Positions 9,289 to 17,936 of a stretch of DNA of 38,868 bases are shown one piece after another (the stretch's first letter is position 1; each line of letters starts with the position of its first letter). The position numbers and the translations under genes were made by a program. The DNA lies in the NCBI GenBank assembly GCA_024408335.1, contig JAKSVB010000011.1, positions 1 to 38,868 on the forward strand. Direction: 5' to 3'. The DNA comes from Bacilli bacterium (GTDB lineage: Bacteria > Bacillota_I > Bacilli_A > RFN20 > CAG-826). Under the pieces are notes generated by a model. The model did not search any database. It worked only from the letters and a program-made list of their open reading frames with translations, and was not told the DNA's origin.

Positions 9289-9317
9289 TTGCGTTTGAAA
9301 TGCAATAAGCATACAAT
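9289..9317 (+). promoter_or_regulatory. Promoter of the subtilase gene
   Basis: TTGCGT (9289-9294), 17 bp, TACAAT (9312-9317). The start is expected near 9324, directly on the AAAGGAGA ribosome binding site (9324-9331), so the leader would be only about 13 nt. Confidence 0.6.
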
Positions 9318-9336
9318 AAAGGTAAAGGAGAGGCTT

Positions 9337-11505
9337 ATGAGATTATTCGCTGGCGCAATTGGGGTTCTTGCTTCTGTTCTGTTAACTGCAAATATGCATA
9401 ATGATATTTCTTCGAACAAACGGTTTTTCGAACGGAATGAATTGTCTTATGCTTTTGAAGCAAACGTTCCTTTGAAAAGAGAAATTGACATCAATGATAT
9501 TTTTTCTGAAAAAAATGTTTTGGTTACGCTTAAACCTGAAATTAGTAATCCTGAAGGAATATCGGATGAATTGATAAAAAGTATTTTTTCTGTTGTTGAT
9601 TACGTTGAAGCGAACGATCTATCGAAAGTTTCAATCACGCCAATATTGCAAGATTATTACAGTAAGAATTCCTTTAATCAAATTTTTTGTGTTGAATTGG
9701 CGTATCCGTCAAAAGAGGCTGTTGTTCAAGCTTGTTCTGTTTTGAATGAGGTCGAGGGTGTTGCTTATGCCGAACCTGATTACGCCTTTCTTACTGAAGA
9801 AACCGCATCACCTGACTCTACGGTCGATGAACAGTGGGGTCTTTTTGATGACGATGATCCGGAGAATCCGCAATATGGAATCGGGGCGCCAAAAGCATGG
9901 GAAACGACGAAAGGCAATCCTTCTCTTGTGTCTGTGGGTGTTATAGATTCAGGCATCAATGACCATGAGGATTTGAGCGTTAATATTTCTCCCGGTTGGG
10001 ATTTTGTGCACAATTCAAGCGTAACCAATGATGGTAAAGAGAACCATGGGACGCATGTTGCCGGCATTATTGCGGCCAGACAAAATTCAATAGGCATCAC
10101 TGGCGTTGCACCTCAAGTGAAAGTCGTGCCGCTTCAAACGGAATCCGACTTTGTGGATCAAGGGAAACACGTCCATTATGTTTCTACGCGCATTAGCGCC
10201 ATTAATTACGCAACAAAACTATGGGGGACTAACTCACAAATATCTGTTCTAAATCATAGCATCTCTGGATTCGGTCGCTCTGAAGCGTCCTTATATGGTT
10301 TATTAAATGCAATCCGAAATTTCCCTGGGGTCTTTGTTTGGTCAGCCGGCAACGAAGGCGATAACCTTGATGAAAGTGATTATATCGCTCAATACTCGTT
10401 GCCAAACCTCATTAGTGTCGGCTCTATTAACAATGGAGGGCGTAAAGCAATCTCTTCTTGCTACGGCAATTCTGTTTCGATTTACGCGCCAGGAGTGAAT
10501 ATTTTAAGCACGATTGGAGTTAACGGATATGACGAAGATAGCGGAACCTCGATGGCGGCTCCTTTCGTAAGCGGTGTAGCCGCTCTGCTTTATTCCATTG
10601 ATCCTGGCTTGGAAAGCTGGAAAGTAAAAGACGCTATTATCGGCGGAGCAAAAGATATTGTGATTGTTGGTGGAAACGGACAAGCTTACAATTCAAAAAG
10701 ATTGTATGCGCCTGGCGCAATCGAATACATAAAAAATAATTATCAAACCTCAAGGTCGCCAGTGAGAATAAGCGTTAAGCAAAAAAATGGAGCTGTTTGG
10801 AAGATACAAGTCACAAATCCAAATAAAGGTAGTGTTTTTGTAGCTTACAATTCAAAAATGTGTTTTGAAAGCGACGCAAAACAATTTACGAACCTCTTTG
10901 ACGTTGAAACGGTTAGCTTGCTCGGGAGGGAATCAAAAGATGTTCTTATTAGCGAAAACGGAACTGCGGGATGGATCAGTTTTGCTTATGGGTACGAAAC
11001 AAGTGATGGAAAAAGGATGCTGATGGTTTCCTGCGCAAACAATCTAAGCGCTAACAAGTCGACCTTCGATAATAAAGTTTATAGTGCAGAAGTGAATCTT
11101 GGCGAAAGGATCAGGAGAAAAAATGGCAATTTTACTAGCAATCAGTTTCCTAAGGTCACAAGCGCTCCAAAGCACCTTGCTTTGACCGTTAAAACGGCTA
11201 GTTCCTGGTTTTCGAGTGCCATCATTGAAGTCAAGAACACAAATAGCAAAACCGTCCAAACAAGGTATAGAACAAAACTCTGTTTCATTGATGACGCCAA
11301 AAAGATGATCGTCAGCGATGTTGCCAAAACTTCAATTAATGCAAACGCCTTTTTTAATGCTACGGTTAAGCCAAACGGGACGGCTGATTATTTTGCGGCT
11401 AGCATTGATTGCTATTACAAAGGTCTATACTACTCTTACACCACATATATAAATTCGCGATCAAAGGGTTCGTATTATTTAACGTCGATTAATTTGGTTT
11501 TTTAG
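9337..11505 (+). CDS. Secreted subtilisin-like (S8) serine protease
   Basis: A 722-aa exported protease. The start MRLFAGAIGVLASVLLTAN is a signal peptide. Residues about 40-150 have the size and position of an inhibitor-type propeptide, ending AYAEPDY. The S8 catalytic domain has Asp204 in VIDSGIN, His237 in HGTHVAG, oxyanion Asn339 in SAGNEG and Ser405 in GTSMAAP; all are intact, so it should be active. The last ~260 residues are two related beta-rich modules, each with V..SV/LTVK, V.N.N, a Tyr/Arg-rich strand, CF and DAK. There is no LPXTG or C-terminal membrane helix, so it may be released or held through the C-terminal modules. A TTG start at 9289 is possible but would overlap the -35 box; 9337 has AAAGGAGA. 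The ABC exporter gene follows 49 nt on. Confidence 0.88.
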   Translation: MRLFAGAIGVLASVLLTANMHNDISSNKRFFERNELSYAFEANVPLKREIDINDIFSEKNVLVTLKPEISNPEGISDELIKSIFSVVDYVEANDLSKVSITPILQDYYSKNSFNQIFCVELAYPSKEAVVQACSVLNEVEGVAYAEPDYAFLTEETASPDSTVDEQWGLFDDDDPENPQYGIGAPKAWETTKGNPSLVSVGVIDSGINDHEDLSVNISPGWDFVHNSSVTNDGKENHGTHVAGIIAARQNSIGITGVAPQVKVVPLQTESDFVDQGKHVHYVSTRISAINYATKLWGTNSQISVLNHSISGFGRSEASLYGLLNAIRNFPGVFVWSAGNEGDNLDESDYIAQYSLPNLISVGSINNGGRKAISSCYGNSVSIYAPGVNILSTIGVNGYDEDSGTSMAAPFVSGVAALLYSIDPGLESWKVKDAIIGGAKDIVIVGGNGQAYNSKRLYAPGAIEYIKNNYQTSRSPVRISVKQKNGAVWKIQVTNPNKGSVFVAYNSKMCFESDAKQFTNLFDVETVSLLGRESKDVLISENGTAGWISFAYGYETSDGKRMLMVSCANNLSANKSTFDNKVYSAEVNLGERIRRKNGNFTSNQFPKVTSAPKHLALTVKTASSWFSSAIIEVKNTNSKTVQTRYRTKLCFIDDAKKMIVSDVAKTSINANAFFNATVKPNGTADYFAASIDCYYKGLYYSYTTYINSRSKGSYYLTSINLVF

Positions 11506-11515
11506 CAAAGGATAT

Positions 11516-11545
11516 TTCAAGGCAAATTATGTCTTTGGGTACAAT
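11516..11545 (+). promoter_or_regulatory. Promoter of the ABC-FtsX gene, leaderless type
   Basis: TTCAAG (11516-11521), 18 bp, TACAAT (11540-11545). The ATG at 11555 lies 9 nt after the -10, with no ribosome binding site between. The -35 form matches the one before the RDD gene. Confidence 0.45.
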
Positions 11546-11554
11546 GTAATTGTT

Positions 11555-13609
11555 ATGATTGATTTAAGTAATGTAAGCAAATGTTATCGTAGTAGCCGCG
11601 GAGACTATTTTGCTTTGGAATCTATGTCCATTGACCTTCCAAACAATTCGTTGGTTATGCTGATCGGGGAAAGTGGCTCTGGCAAAACAACGTTCTTAAA
11701 TATTATTGGAGGGCTTGATTTGCCATCTAGCGGAACGGTTTCTTATAGAGGTGAGGCGATTAACAAAAACAACGTCGATGATTATCGTTCAAGTCACGTA
11801 GGCTTCGTTTTTCAAGAATACAATCTTTTGAATGAAGTGTCGGTTAGAGAAAATCTTAGAATAGCTTTTGATTTGCAAAACGAAGATGTAAGCGATAAAA
11901 AGATCGCGAAAGTTTTGTCTTCGGTTGGACTTCCCGATGAGAAAGACACTTTAGAGTCGTTTCTATCAAGAAGACCGGTTGAGCTTTCGGGGGGGCAAAG
12001 ACAGAGGGTTGCGATTGCAAGAGCCTTAATAAAAAATCCCGATGTCTTGCTTTTGGATGAGCCAACTGGTGCGTTAGATGAAAAAAATGCTTTCTCTTTG
12101 CTATCTTTGCTCAAAGACCTTTCGAAAACTCGCTTAGTTGTTGTGTCAACTCATAATCTAAAAGCAACGGCGGCTTATGCCGACAGGATTATTAAATTGT
12201 CGTCCGGAAAGATCGTTTCTGACGAAACTAAAAATATAAACGAAGAAACCATTGTGAACCTTTCAAACGCTGCGAAGAAGGGAAGTTTGTCGCCTTTTTC
12301 CACTGTTAGAAGCGCATTAAGAGGTCTTAAAGGTAAAACGGTAAAGCTAATTTCTTCGGTGCTACTCGCTTTCATAACCACGATGTGTTTAGGCGTTGTT
12401 TCTTCCGTTCAAACGGCCGATGTAGACAGAGTAATTTTGAGAACACAATACGAAGAAAAAGAGTCAAGCTTTTACATGATAAACGCAAGATGCAAATCCG
12501 ATGAACCCTACAAAGAAGATTTATACCCAAAATTTTCTGAAGAGCAAAAACGCATCCTTGAAAACGAGACGAGATACCCTTCAATTCCGATCGTGGATCC
12601 TGGCATTTTTATCGAGTCCATTGCCTCTTACGACTATCGCGGAGACTTCTTCGCTCCATTTTATACCTTCTTTCAAGCCGGTATCGGAAGAGGCAATGCG
12701 ATGGTTTTGAATTATGAATCCGGCCTTACTGATGCTTTGCTTTCAAGAGATCCTCGGTTAAAAAAGGAAACCGTATGTGAGTTGCCAAAAACTCAGGATG
12801 AGATTGCTTTGACCGATTTCCAAGCGGAGTACATTATGCTCTCGTCTTTTTATGGCGAAAAGATAACGTGCATCGATGAGTTAATTGGAAAAAGAATCGA
12901 AGAAAAATACACAATCACCGGAATCTTTTCCACTGAGACTTCGCTAGAAAAATGGAAGCAATATGGCCCAAGTAGGCGCCCTACTAGAGAAAGCAATATG
13001 GCGGAAGGTTTTTTTGAGGCTCAGCTATTGATAATGTCTGATGAAGTTTTAAAAGATAAAGCCGCTCTTTCTGATTTCGACAGACGGATGATGATTAGGC
13101 TTGAAGGGTCCGTTGAAAATGATTTGCGATTGATTTCAAAACTTTCAAAAGGAAATGAATATGTCGATGTTTCCAACATGTATATCGAGAACGCAAACAC
13201 TGTTGTTCAAGTAAGGTATTTGATGGGGCCTTTGCTTTTTGCTTTGGATGTCGTTTTTATTGTGATGGGCGCAATTCTTTCGTTAAACTTCTTCTACACA
13301 AACATAAAGCAGATGGAAAAGGAGCTTGGTGTATTGAAGGCTATGGGAGCAAGGAAGAAAGACATCTGGAAAATTGTGTTTATCCAAGGTTTGATAATAG
13401 TTACTGTTGAAAGTCTTTTGAGTTTTGTCGGAACTATGTTCGTCAATTCGTGCATAAATGGATCTGTCGGACTCTCCTTGCTTTCAATTAACTGGATTGT
13501 TGCCGCTTGTATCATCGGTTCGTTGTTTGGCGGAATGCTGATTGTTTCCCTGCCTGCTTCAAATAAGGCAATTAGGCAGAGGCCAATCAACGTTATCGAC
13601 AACAAATAA
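11555..13609 (+). CDS. ABC transporter, ATPase fused to FtsX-like permease
   Basis: A 684-aa MacB-type half-transporter. The ATPase occupies residues 1-225: Walker A GESGSGKTT (38-46), Q-loop FQEYN, signature LSGGQRQR (144-151), Walker B VLLLDEP (164-170) and the switch His in STHN. A first membrane helix lies near 260-285 (LLAFITTMCLGVVSSV). A large extracytoplasmic region of about 270 residues follows, then three helices at about 550-675 that hold the FtsX motif ELGVLKAMGARKKDIW. Transporters of this fold do not import; they move lipoproteins, peptides or drugs, or transmit mechanical signals. The gene directly follows the secreted protease, so a shared role in peptide or envelope biology is possible. 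No histidine kinase or response regulator of the BceRS type lies nearby. Confidence 0.87.
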   Translation: MIDLSNVSKCYRSSRGDYFALESMSIDLPNNSLVMLIGESGSGKTTFLNIIGGLDLPSSGTVSYRGEAINKNNVDDYRSSHVGFVFQEYNLLNEVSVRENLRIAFDLQNEDVSDKKIAKVLSSVGLPDEKDTLESFLSRRPVELSGGQRQRVAIARALIKNPDVLLLDEPTGALDEKNAFSLLSLLKDLSKTRLVVVSTHNLKATAAYADRIIKLSSGKIVSDETKNINEETIVNLSNAAKKGSLSPFSTVRSALRGLKGKTVKLISSVLLAFITTMCLGVVSSVQTADVDRVILRTQYEEKESSFYMINARCKSDEPYKEDLYPKFSEEQKRILENETRYPSIPIVDPGIFIESIASYDYRGDFFAPFYTFFQAGIGRGNAMVLNYESGLTDALLSRDPRLKKETVCELPKTQDEIALTDFQAEYIMLSSFYGEKITCIDELIGKRIEEKYTITGIFSTETSLEKWKQYGPSRRPTRESNMAEGFFEAQLLIMSDEVLKDKAALSDFDRRMMIRLEGSVENDLRLISKLSKGNEYVDVSNMYIENANTVVQVRYLMGPLLFALDVVFIVMGAILSLNFFYTNIKQMEKELGVLKAMGARKKDIWKIVFIQGLIIVTVESLLSFVGTMFVNSCINGSVGLSLLSINWIVAACIIGSLFGGMLIVSLPASNKAIRQRPINVIDNK

Positions 13610-13640
13610 ACGCAAGCAAGGCTAAGTATCTGATCAAAAA

Positions 13641-14834
13641 ATGAGCAATAAAACAAAAATAGTGATCGCAAACATATTGAGGCCAATTCTTACTGCAATC
13701 ATTTTTGCTCTAGATATCTTTTTGCTCGCCCGCTTTGACTATTTGAATAATCTCATGGCCGTGGATAACATCCTTGGCTCTCTCCCGCTTTCGCTTATCC
13801 TTTTATTCTCTGTTGCAGGGTGTCTTTTGATTTGGGTCAAATTTAAAAAGGAAAGAATGCCTTTCTCAATCGTCATGGCGGGATGGATGATCGTTAGCGT
13901 CGCTCTATTTCCAAACTCACTCACCAAGAATTGGTTTAGAGGGGAAGAGGTCAAATCGGTTGGAAGCGATGGAGAAGTCGAATCATACGCACCATTTAAG
14001 GCCGATACGAAAGCCGCGAAGCTTGATTATCCAGCTTCTATAAAAATAATGGACGACATGCCAACTATGGATGGGGCTCTTGCTTTGTATCCCGTTTATA
14101 GCGCCGTTGCTCAAAGCATCTATGATGAAGCGCACTATACCGACGAAGTGAGATTTACAAATACCATCAGAGGCTTCAAAGGACTGGTTGATGGATCTGT
14201 TGATATCTTTTTTAGTGCTAAACCAAGCGCATCGCAGTACGAATACGCGAAATCAAAAGGAAAAGAAATATATTTGACGCCTATCGGTCTAGAAGCATTT
14301 GTCTTCATGGTTCCTAAATCAAATCCAATTAACGACATCACAATTCAACAAATTAAGAACATCTATTCGGGAAAGACTGATTTTTGGCAAACACTTGGTT
14401 GGAAAGAGGGCGGAAAAATAATCAAGTTCCAGCGCCCTGAAGGAAGTGGTAGCCAAACCCTTCTCCAATATGTCATGGGTGATCTTCCAATCGAGAAACC
14501 TCAGCCTGCACCGAATATGGACATCATCGGCACCAATTCCTTAATGAAACAGATGACTGTTGAATATAGAGGTGTTCAACCTGCTTTAGGGTATTCTTTC
14601 AAGTTCTTCGCTTCGGTCATGAACCCTAATCCTGACGTCAAATTCCTTTCTTTGAATGGGATTGCCCCAACATCAGAAAACATATCTAATGGCACCTACA
14701 AATACGCGACGCCTTTCTATGCGATGACAGTAGGGGAGCCAAAAGGGAATTCAAAGAAGGTAATTGATTGGATCGTCTCATCCGAGGGACAATCCTTAAT
14801 TGAAAAATCTGGATACTCAAAAAGAAGTGTATAG
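13641..14834 (+). CDS. Membrane-anchored PstS-like substrate-binding protein
   Basis: A 397-aa protein with three predicted N-terminal membrane helices (about residues 8-30, 44-64 and 74-92) and then an extracytoplasmic periplasmic-binding-protein domain of the phosphate-binding (PstS) type. The domain shows SIKIMDDMPTMDGALALYPV, DIFFSAKPS, a hinge with YLTPIGLEAFVFMV, NIYSGK and FQRPEGSGSQTLL, which corresponds to the ligand-binding RxxGSGT loop. Normal PstS proteins are lipoproteins paired with PstC, PstA and PstB; no permease or ATPase of that set is present here. It might be a phosphate sensor or a scaffold. No Shine-Dalgarno is close to the ATG. It lies 31 nt after the ABC gene and is likely coupled to the following small membrane protein. 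Confidence 0.8.
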   Translation: MSNKTKIVIANILRPILTAIIFALDIFLLARFDYLNNLMAVDNILGSLPLSLILLFSVAGCLLIWVKFKKERMPFSIVMAGWMIVSVALFPNSLTKNWFRGEEVKSVGSDGEVESYAPFKADTKAAKLDYPASIKIMDDMPTMDGALALYPVYSAVAQSIYDEAHYTDEVRFTNTIRGFKGLVDGSVDIFFSAKPSASQYEYAKSKGKEIYLTPIGLEAFVFMVPKSNPINDITIQQIKNIYSGKTDFWQTLGWKEGGKIIKFQRPEGSGSQTLLQYVMGDLPIEKPQPAPNMDIIGTNSLMKQMTVEYRGVQPALGYSFKFFASVMNPNPDVKFLSLNGIAPTSENISNGTYKYATPFYAMTVGEPKGNSKKVIDWIVSSEGQSLIEKSGYSKRSV

Positions 14835-14845
14835 GAGGAAAAACA

Positions 14846-15178
14846 ATGGAAAGCTTAGAAAAAGAAAACGCGACGAAAAAAGAAAAAGGTGGATTAGGAA
14901 AAATCAGTTTTGTGATCGGTCTCATCTTCTCCATCCTTGCTATCTTTTTATGTGTGACTAACATGATAATTTGGGTCATCATTTTCTTCTTCCTTTGGAG
15001 TATACCTGTAGGACTTTTCGTCTCTTCAATAACCTGTGGAATGGTCGCTTTGGTTAAAAAAGGCAAAAGCAAAAAAGAGAAAACGTACGCTCTTGTTGGT
15101 GTCCTTCTCCCGCTGCTTACCATCTTTGCTTTAGGCATGTTATATTCAGGTGGGGTCCTTGTAATTAGATTCATGTAA
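14846..15178 (+). CDS. Small two- or three-helix membrane protein
   Basis: A 110-aa protein with a basic, charged N-terminus (about 18 residues), two hydrophobic segments (about 20-65, possibly two helices) and a third near 80-107. A cytoplasmic KKGKSKKEK stretch lies between. The pattern resembles DUF4190-like membrane proteins, whose function is not known. It begins 11 nt after the PstS-like gene with AGGAGG, so the two are probably translated from one mRNA. Confidence 0.6.
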   Translation: MESLEKENATKKEKGGLGKISFVIGLIFSILAIFLCVTNMIIWVIIFFFLWSIPVGLFVSSITCGMVALVKKGKSKKEKTYALVGVLLPLLTIFALGMLYSGGVLVIRFM

Positions 15179-15223
15179 AAAGCCCAAATAACAATTTTTC
15201 TTTTTTACGATCTATAACAACGC

Positions 15224-15229
15224 TAGAAT
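15224..15229 (+). promoter_or_regulatory. -10 element directly before the next start codon
   Basis: TAGAAT is followed by 8 nt and then the ATG at 15238. The -35 region is T-rich without a clear match. TATAAC (15213-15218) is an alternative. In either case no ribosome binding site is present. Confidence 0.4.
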
Positions 15230-15237
15230 ATTAACAA

Positions 15238-15714
15238 ATGGAAAAAAACTTCAACGTCTATCGTGTAAAACGTGCATTAAGCGCACTCAAGAAAAAGAAC
15301 AAAAAATATGTCACAATCGACATGCTTTCGAAGTGGGTCGGTGTGTACTCTGACGTTTTGATGGATGACCTAGTTTTCTTTGAGCCTATGGTTCGTATGG
15401 ACCCAACAATCAACATGAACGATCTTGTTCCGATGATTGAAGAATACTTTGCTAATGAGGCCAAAAAAGAAACGGCAAAAGGCACAACCAAACCTAAGAG
15501 AGTAACAATCAGAAAGAAAGAGCTTCTTGAATATGAATCAGTAAGCGATTTCGTATATAAGAAAATGGCGGGTCCTGGAGGACTTGTATCCCCATCGACA
15601 ACTCTTAGCGATCAAGACCTTGCTATTCTTGCTAAGCTTGTCAAAGAGGAGCAAGGAAAACGCAAAAAGGTCATGACAAAAACCAAAAAGAAAACAACTT
15701 CAAAGAAGAAATAA
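15238..15714 (+). CDS. Basic protein with a winged-helix-like N-terminus
   Basis: A 158-aa protein that I do not recognise with certainty. Residues about 8-70 (ALKKKNKKYVTIDMLSKWVG, then DDLVFFEPMV and NDLVPMIEEYF) resemble the pattern of the N-terminal winged-helix domain of Rex, the redox repressor, but no NAD-binding domain follows. Residues 77-158 contain RKKELLEYESVSDFVYKKM, a short polar segment and a tail of about 25 residues made mostly of Lys and Thr. A nucleic-acid-binding role is plausible; the name RpoE (delta subunit) was considered because of the charged tail, but that tail is acidic, not basic. It has its own promoter and a terminator after it. Confidence 0.5.
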   Translation: MEKNFNVYRVKRALSALKKKNKKYVTIDMLSKWVGVYSDVLMDDLVFFEPMVRMDPTINMNDLVPMIEEYFANEAKKETAKGTTKPKRVTIRKKELLEYESVSDFVYKKMAGPGGLVSPSTTLSDQDLAILAKLVKEEQGKRKKVMTKTKKKTTSKKK

Positions 15715-15746
15715 GTTTTTTAGTTACGAGTAACCTCAACAAAATC

Positions 15747-15771
15747 CTCGTTATTATTGACGAGTTTTTTT
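15747..15771 (+). terminator. Terminator after the basic protein gene
   Basis: CTCGT (15747-15751) and ACGAG (15760-15764) form a short stem, followed by seven T. Confidence 0.75.
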
Positions 15772-15821
15772 GTTTTGGCATACTAATATATAGGAAATGA
15801 ATTTGTATTAGGGCTTAGTAT

Positions 15822-16277
15822 ATGAAAAAAGGTTTTGTTTTTGCGTCGATGTCTTTGCTTCTTTTCTCGTGTAACGAGATACATGGGCACCCAATGCCAA
15901 CCGTTAATGGTGGCTACTATGAAGGGATCTCCGTTGAATGGAAGAACACATCTGATCGCGCAAAGATTTCTTTGAAAAAGAATTGGTCATTTTTCTCCTT
16001 CGCCATCGAACTTGTCCCTCATTGGGAATCAGCCAAAGACGTGGTTAAGTATAATTATGACTGCGGTCATTTCTCTTATTTGGATTCAACTGGAGATACG
16101 GTTACTTTCACTAAAAGCTTAGAAACACCTTCTTATCTCTTTAATGGAGAAAGAATGATAACGGTCATCTTCGATACTGAATTCCAAGCCGTCCTAGAAG
16201 CAGCGGAGAAAGTGAACTTCATTGTCTCTGGTCAAACTTTTCTTGGGCCTTCTAATTTCCTTCCGAACCGAAGCTAA
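15822..16277 (+). CDS. Small lipoprotein of unknown function
   Basis: A 151-aa predicted lipoprotein. MKKGFVFASMSLLLFSC is a lipoprotein signal peptide with Cys17 as the modified residue. The mature part is beta-rich, with EGISVEWKN, AIELVPHWE, HFSYLDSTGDTVTFTK and a C-terminal NFIVSGQTF. It has no family that I recognise. The ribosome binding site is weak. Lgt is encoded further along in this window and would be the modifying enzyme. It ends before a strong terminator. Confidence 0.65.
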   Translation: MKKGFVFASMSLLLFSCNEIHGHPMPTVNGGYYEGISVEWKNTSDRAKISLKKNWSFFSFAIELVPHWESAKDVVKYNYDCGHFSYLDSTGDTVTFTKSLETPSYLFNGERMITVIFDTEFQAVLEAAEKVNFIVSGQTFLGPSNFLPNRS

Positions 16278-16301
16278 ACGGATTTTGAAAAACCAATTTA
16301 C

Positions 16302-16335
16302 GCCTCCTCCTATGAAAACTAGGAGGGGGCTTTTT
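16302..16335 (+). terminator. Strong terminator after the lipoprotein gene
   Basis: GCCTCCTCCTA (16302-16312) and TAGGAGGGGGC (16320-16330) make an 11-bp stem with a G-U pair and a 7-nt loop, followed by TTTTT. Confidence 0.9.
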
Positions 16336-16403
16336 CAAAAAACTACGACCCGTTTAGTTTTTTGTCTTACCTGACACCCAAAGAAGAATATAAAATATTC
16401 GGT

Positions 16404-16934
16404 ATGAGGAACGCTTATCTTTTAAAACAATATGAGCTCCACCAATCTCTTGAAGGATATGACATCATCAAGTTCACTTTCCAATCCGTTTTTGGCGCGG
16501 AGCATCTTCTTCAAAATGTCGATGCTGCTAGAGAGTACCTGCATAAAGAAATCGAAAGTGTCAAAGGCATAAAGGAAAAAGAATCTGAACCTCTTTTCGA
16601 AGAGATATCCGATGAATATGTCAGGCTCAATCTTTACCCTTTCATTTACATCAAAGGGTGGAAGGAAGATGATCTTTTTAATCTTTTCTTTAAGACCGCA
16701 TCAACTCAAAGCGGTTCAAACTTAGGTTTTGATAAAGAGATAATGGACAATCTTGAAACGCTCAAGGAAGATATTGATTATAAGAAGGCTAAAAGCGATA
16801 TTGACGAATACCTTCAGTCGTACAAGTATCAGCCAGTCACTCATTCTGAGAACTATAGAATGATAGAGAAGCCTCATTATAGAGTCGTAAATAAGAAATA
16901 CCTAAATGAATTCCTAAAGGAAAAGGAGATGTAA
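16404..16934 (+). CDS. Conserved hypothetical protein next to DUF362
   Basis: A 176-aa cytoplasmic protein, mostly helical, with no membrane segment or signal. Recognisable stretches are FTFQSVFGAEHLL, ISDEYVRLNLYPF and a C-terminal HSENYR..EKPHYRVVNKKYL. I have no function for it. The ATG at 16404 lies 7 nt after TAAAAT (16391-16396), suggesting a leaderless start. A TTG at 16362 would add 14 residues but has no ribosome binding site. It ends 1 nt before the DUF362 gene, so the two are cotranscribed and probably act together. Confidence 0.6.
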   Translation: MRNAYLLKQYELHQSLEGYDIIKFTFQSVFGAEHLLQNVDAAREYLHKEIESVKGIKEKESEPLFEEISDEYVRLNLYPFIYIKGWKEDDLFNLFFKTASTQSGSNLGFDKEIMDNLETLKEDIDYKKAKSDIDEYLQSYKYQPVTHSENYRMIEKPHYRVVNKKYLNEFLKEKEM

Positions 16935-16935
16935 T

Positions 16936-17931
16936 ATGGAAAAGAAAACGAGAACAGATGGAGATAAATATCTTCCTTACGAGCAAAGAGTAGGCAACGA
17001 ATCAATCGTTTATTTCACTAGAGATCTTTCCCCAGAAGGTCTTCTCAAAATCTATAGGAAAGTCAGTGGCAACATCAAAGGAAAGACAGCAGTCAAACTC
17101 CATACTGGCGAGAAAAACGGACCAAACATTATCCCTTCATCTTGGGTCAAATATCTTTTTGAACAAGATGATTTCAAAGACGCGACAATCGTTGAAACCA
17201 ACACCTACTATGAAGGTGATAGGTATACAACAGAACAACATAGGGAAACTCTTAAAGTGAATGGCTGGACCTTCAAAGAAGTCGATATCCTTGATGAAGA
17301 TGGAACCGCTATGCTTCCTGTCAAAGACGCTAAATGGTTCACTGAAATGAGCGTGGGCAAAAACATCTTAAAATACGATTCTTTTGTCGCCCTCACTCAC
17401 TTCAAAGGTCACACCATGGGCGGTTTTGGAGGCTCAAACAAAAACATTGGTATTGGTGTGGCTGATGGAAGAATTGGCAAAGGCATGATTCACACAACAC
17501 CTGGCCAAGATGATATGTGGGACATCCATGGAGAAGAATTCATGGAAAGAATGACAGAGTCAACAAAAGCCACTGTCGACCATTTCAAAAACCACATTTG
17601 CTTCGTCAATGTCATGAGAAACATGTCAGTCTCTTGCGATTGCGAAGGATGTGCTGCAATGCCTGTCGTCACTCCTAATGTCGGCATTGTCGCTTCCTTA
17701 GATATCCTTGCCGCAGATCAAGCTTCGATCGATCTTGTCTACGCGATGGAAGAAAAAGACCACAAAGATCTTGTCGAAAGAATTGAATCAAGGCACTCGC
17801 ATAGACAACTTAGCTATATGAAAGAACTTGGCATGGGTAACGACAAATACATCCTCATCGATGTCGACAATGACGAAAAGAGAATATATCCAAAAGAAGC
17901 AGTGGAGCACGTCGTTCCGTTCGTCAAATAG
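16936..17931 (+). CDS. DUF362 domain protein
   Basis: A 331-aa member of the DUF362 family. Typical stretches are TAVKLHTGEKNGPN, TIVETNTYY, FVALTHFKGHTMGGFGGSNKNIGIG and GIVASLDILAADQASIDLV. Many family members end in a 2[4Fe-4S] ferredoxin domain; this one does not. It instead has a compact Cys cluster CDCEGC (near residue 235) that could hold a metal. The family's reaction is not established; the ferredoxin-bearing relatives suggest redox or metal chemistry. AAAGGAGA precedes the ATG. A terminator separates it from nifJ. Confidence 0.8.
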   Translation: MEKKTRTDGDKYLPYEQRVGNESIVYFTRDLSPEGLLKIYRKVSGNIKGKTAVKLHTGEKNGPNIIPSSWVKYLFEQDDFKDATIVETNTYYEGDRYTTEQHRETLKVNGWTFKEVDILDEDGTAMLPVKDAKWFTEMSVGKNILKYDSFVALTHFKGHTMGGFGGSNKNIGIGVADGRIGKGMIHTTPGQDDMWDIHGEEFMERMTESTKATVDHFKNHICFVNVMRNMSVSCDCEGCAAMPVVTPNVGIVASLDILAADQASIDLVYAMEEKDHKDLVERIESRHSHRQLSYMKELGMGNDKYILIDVDNDEKRIYPKEAVEHVVPFVK

Positions 17932-17936
17932 AACCT

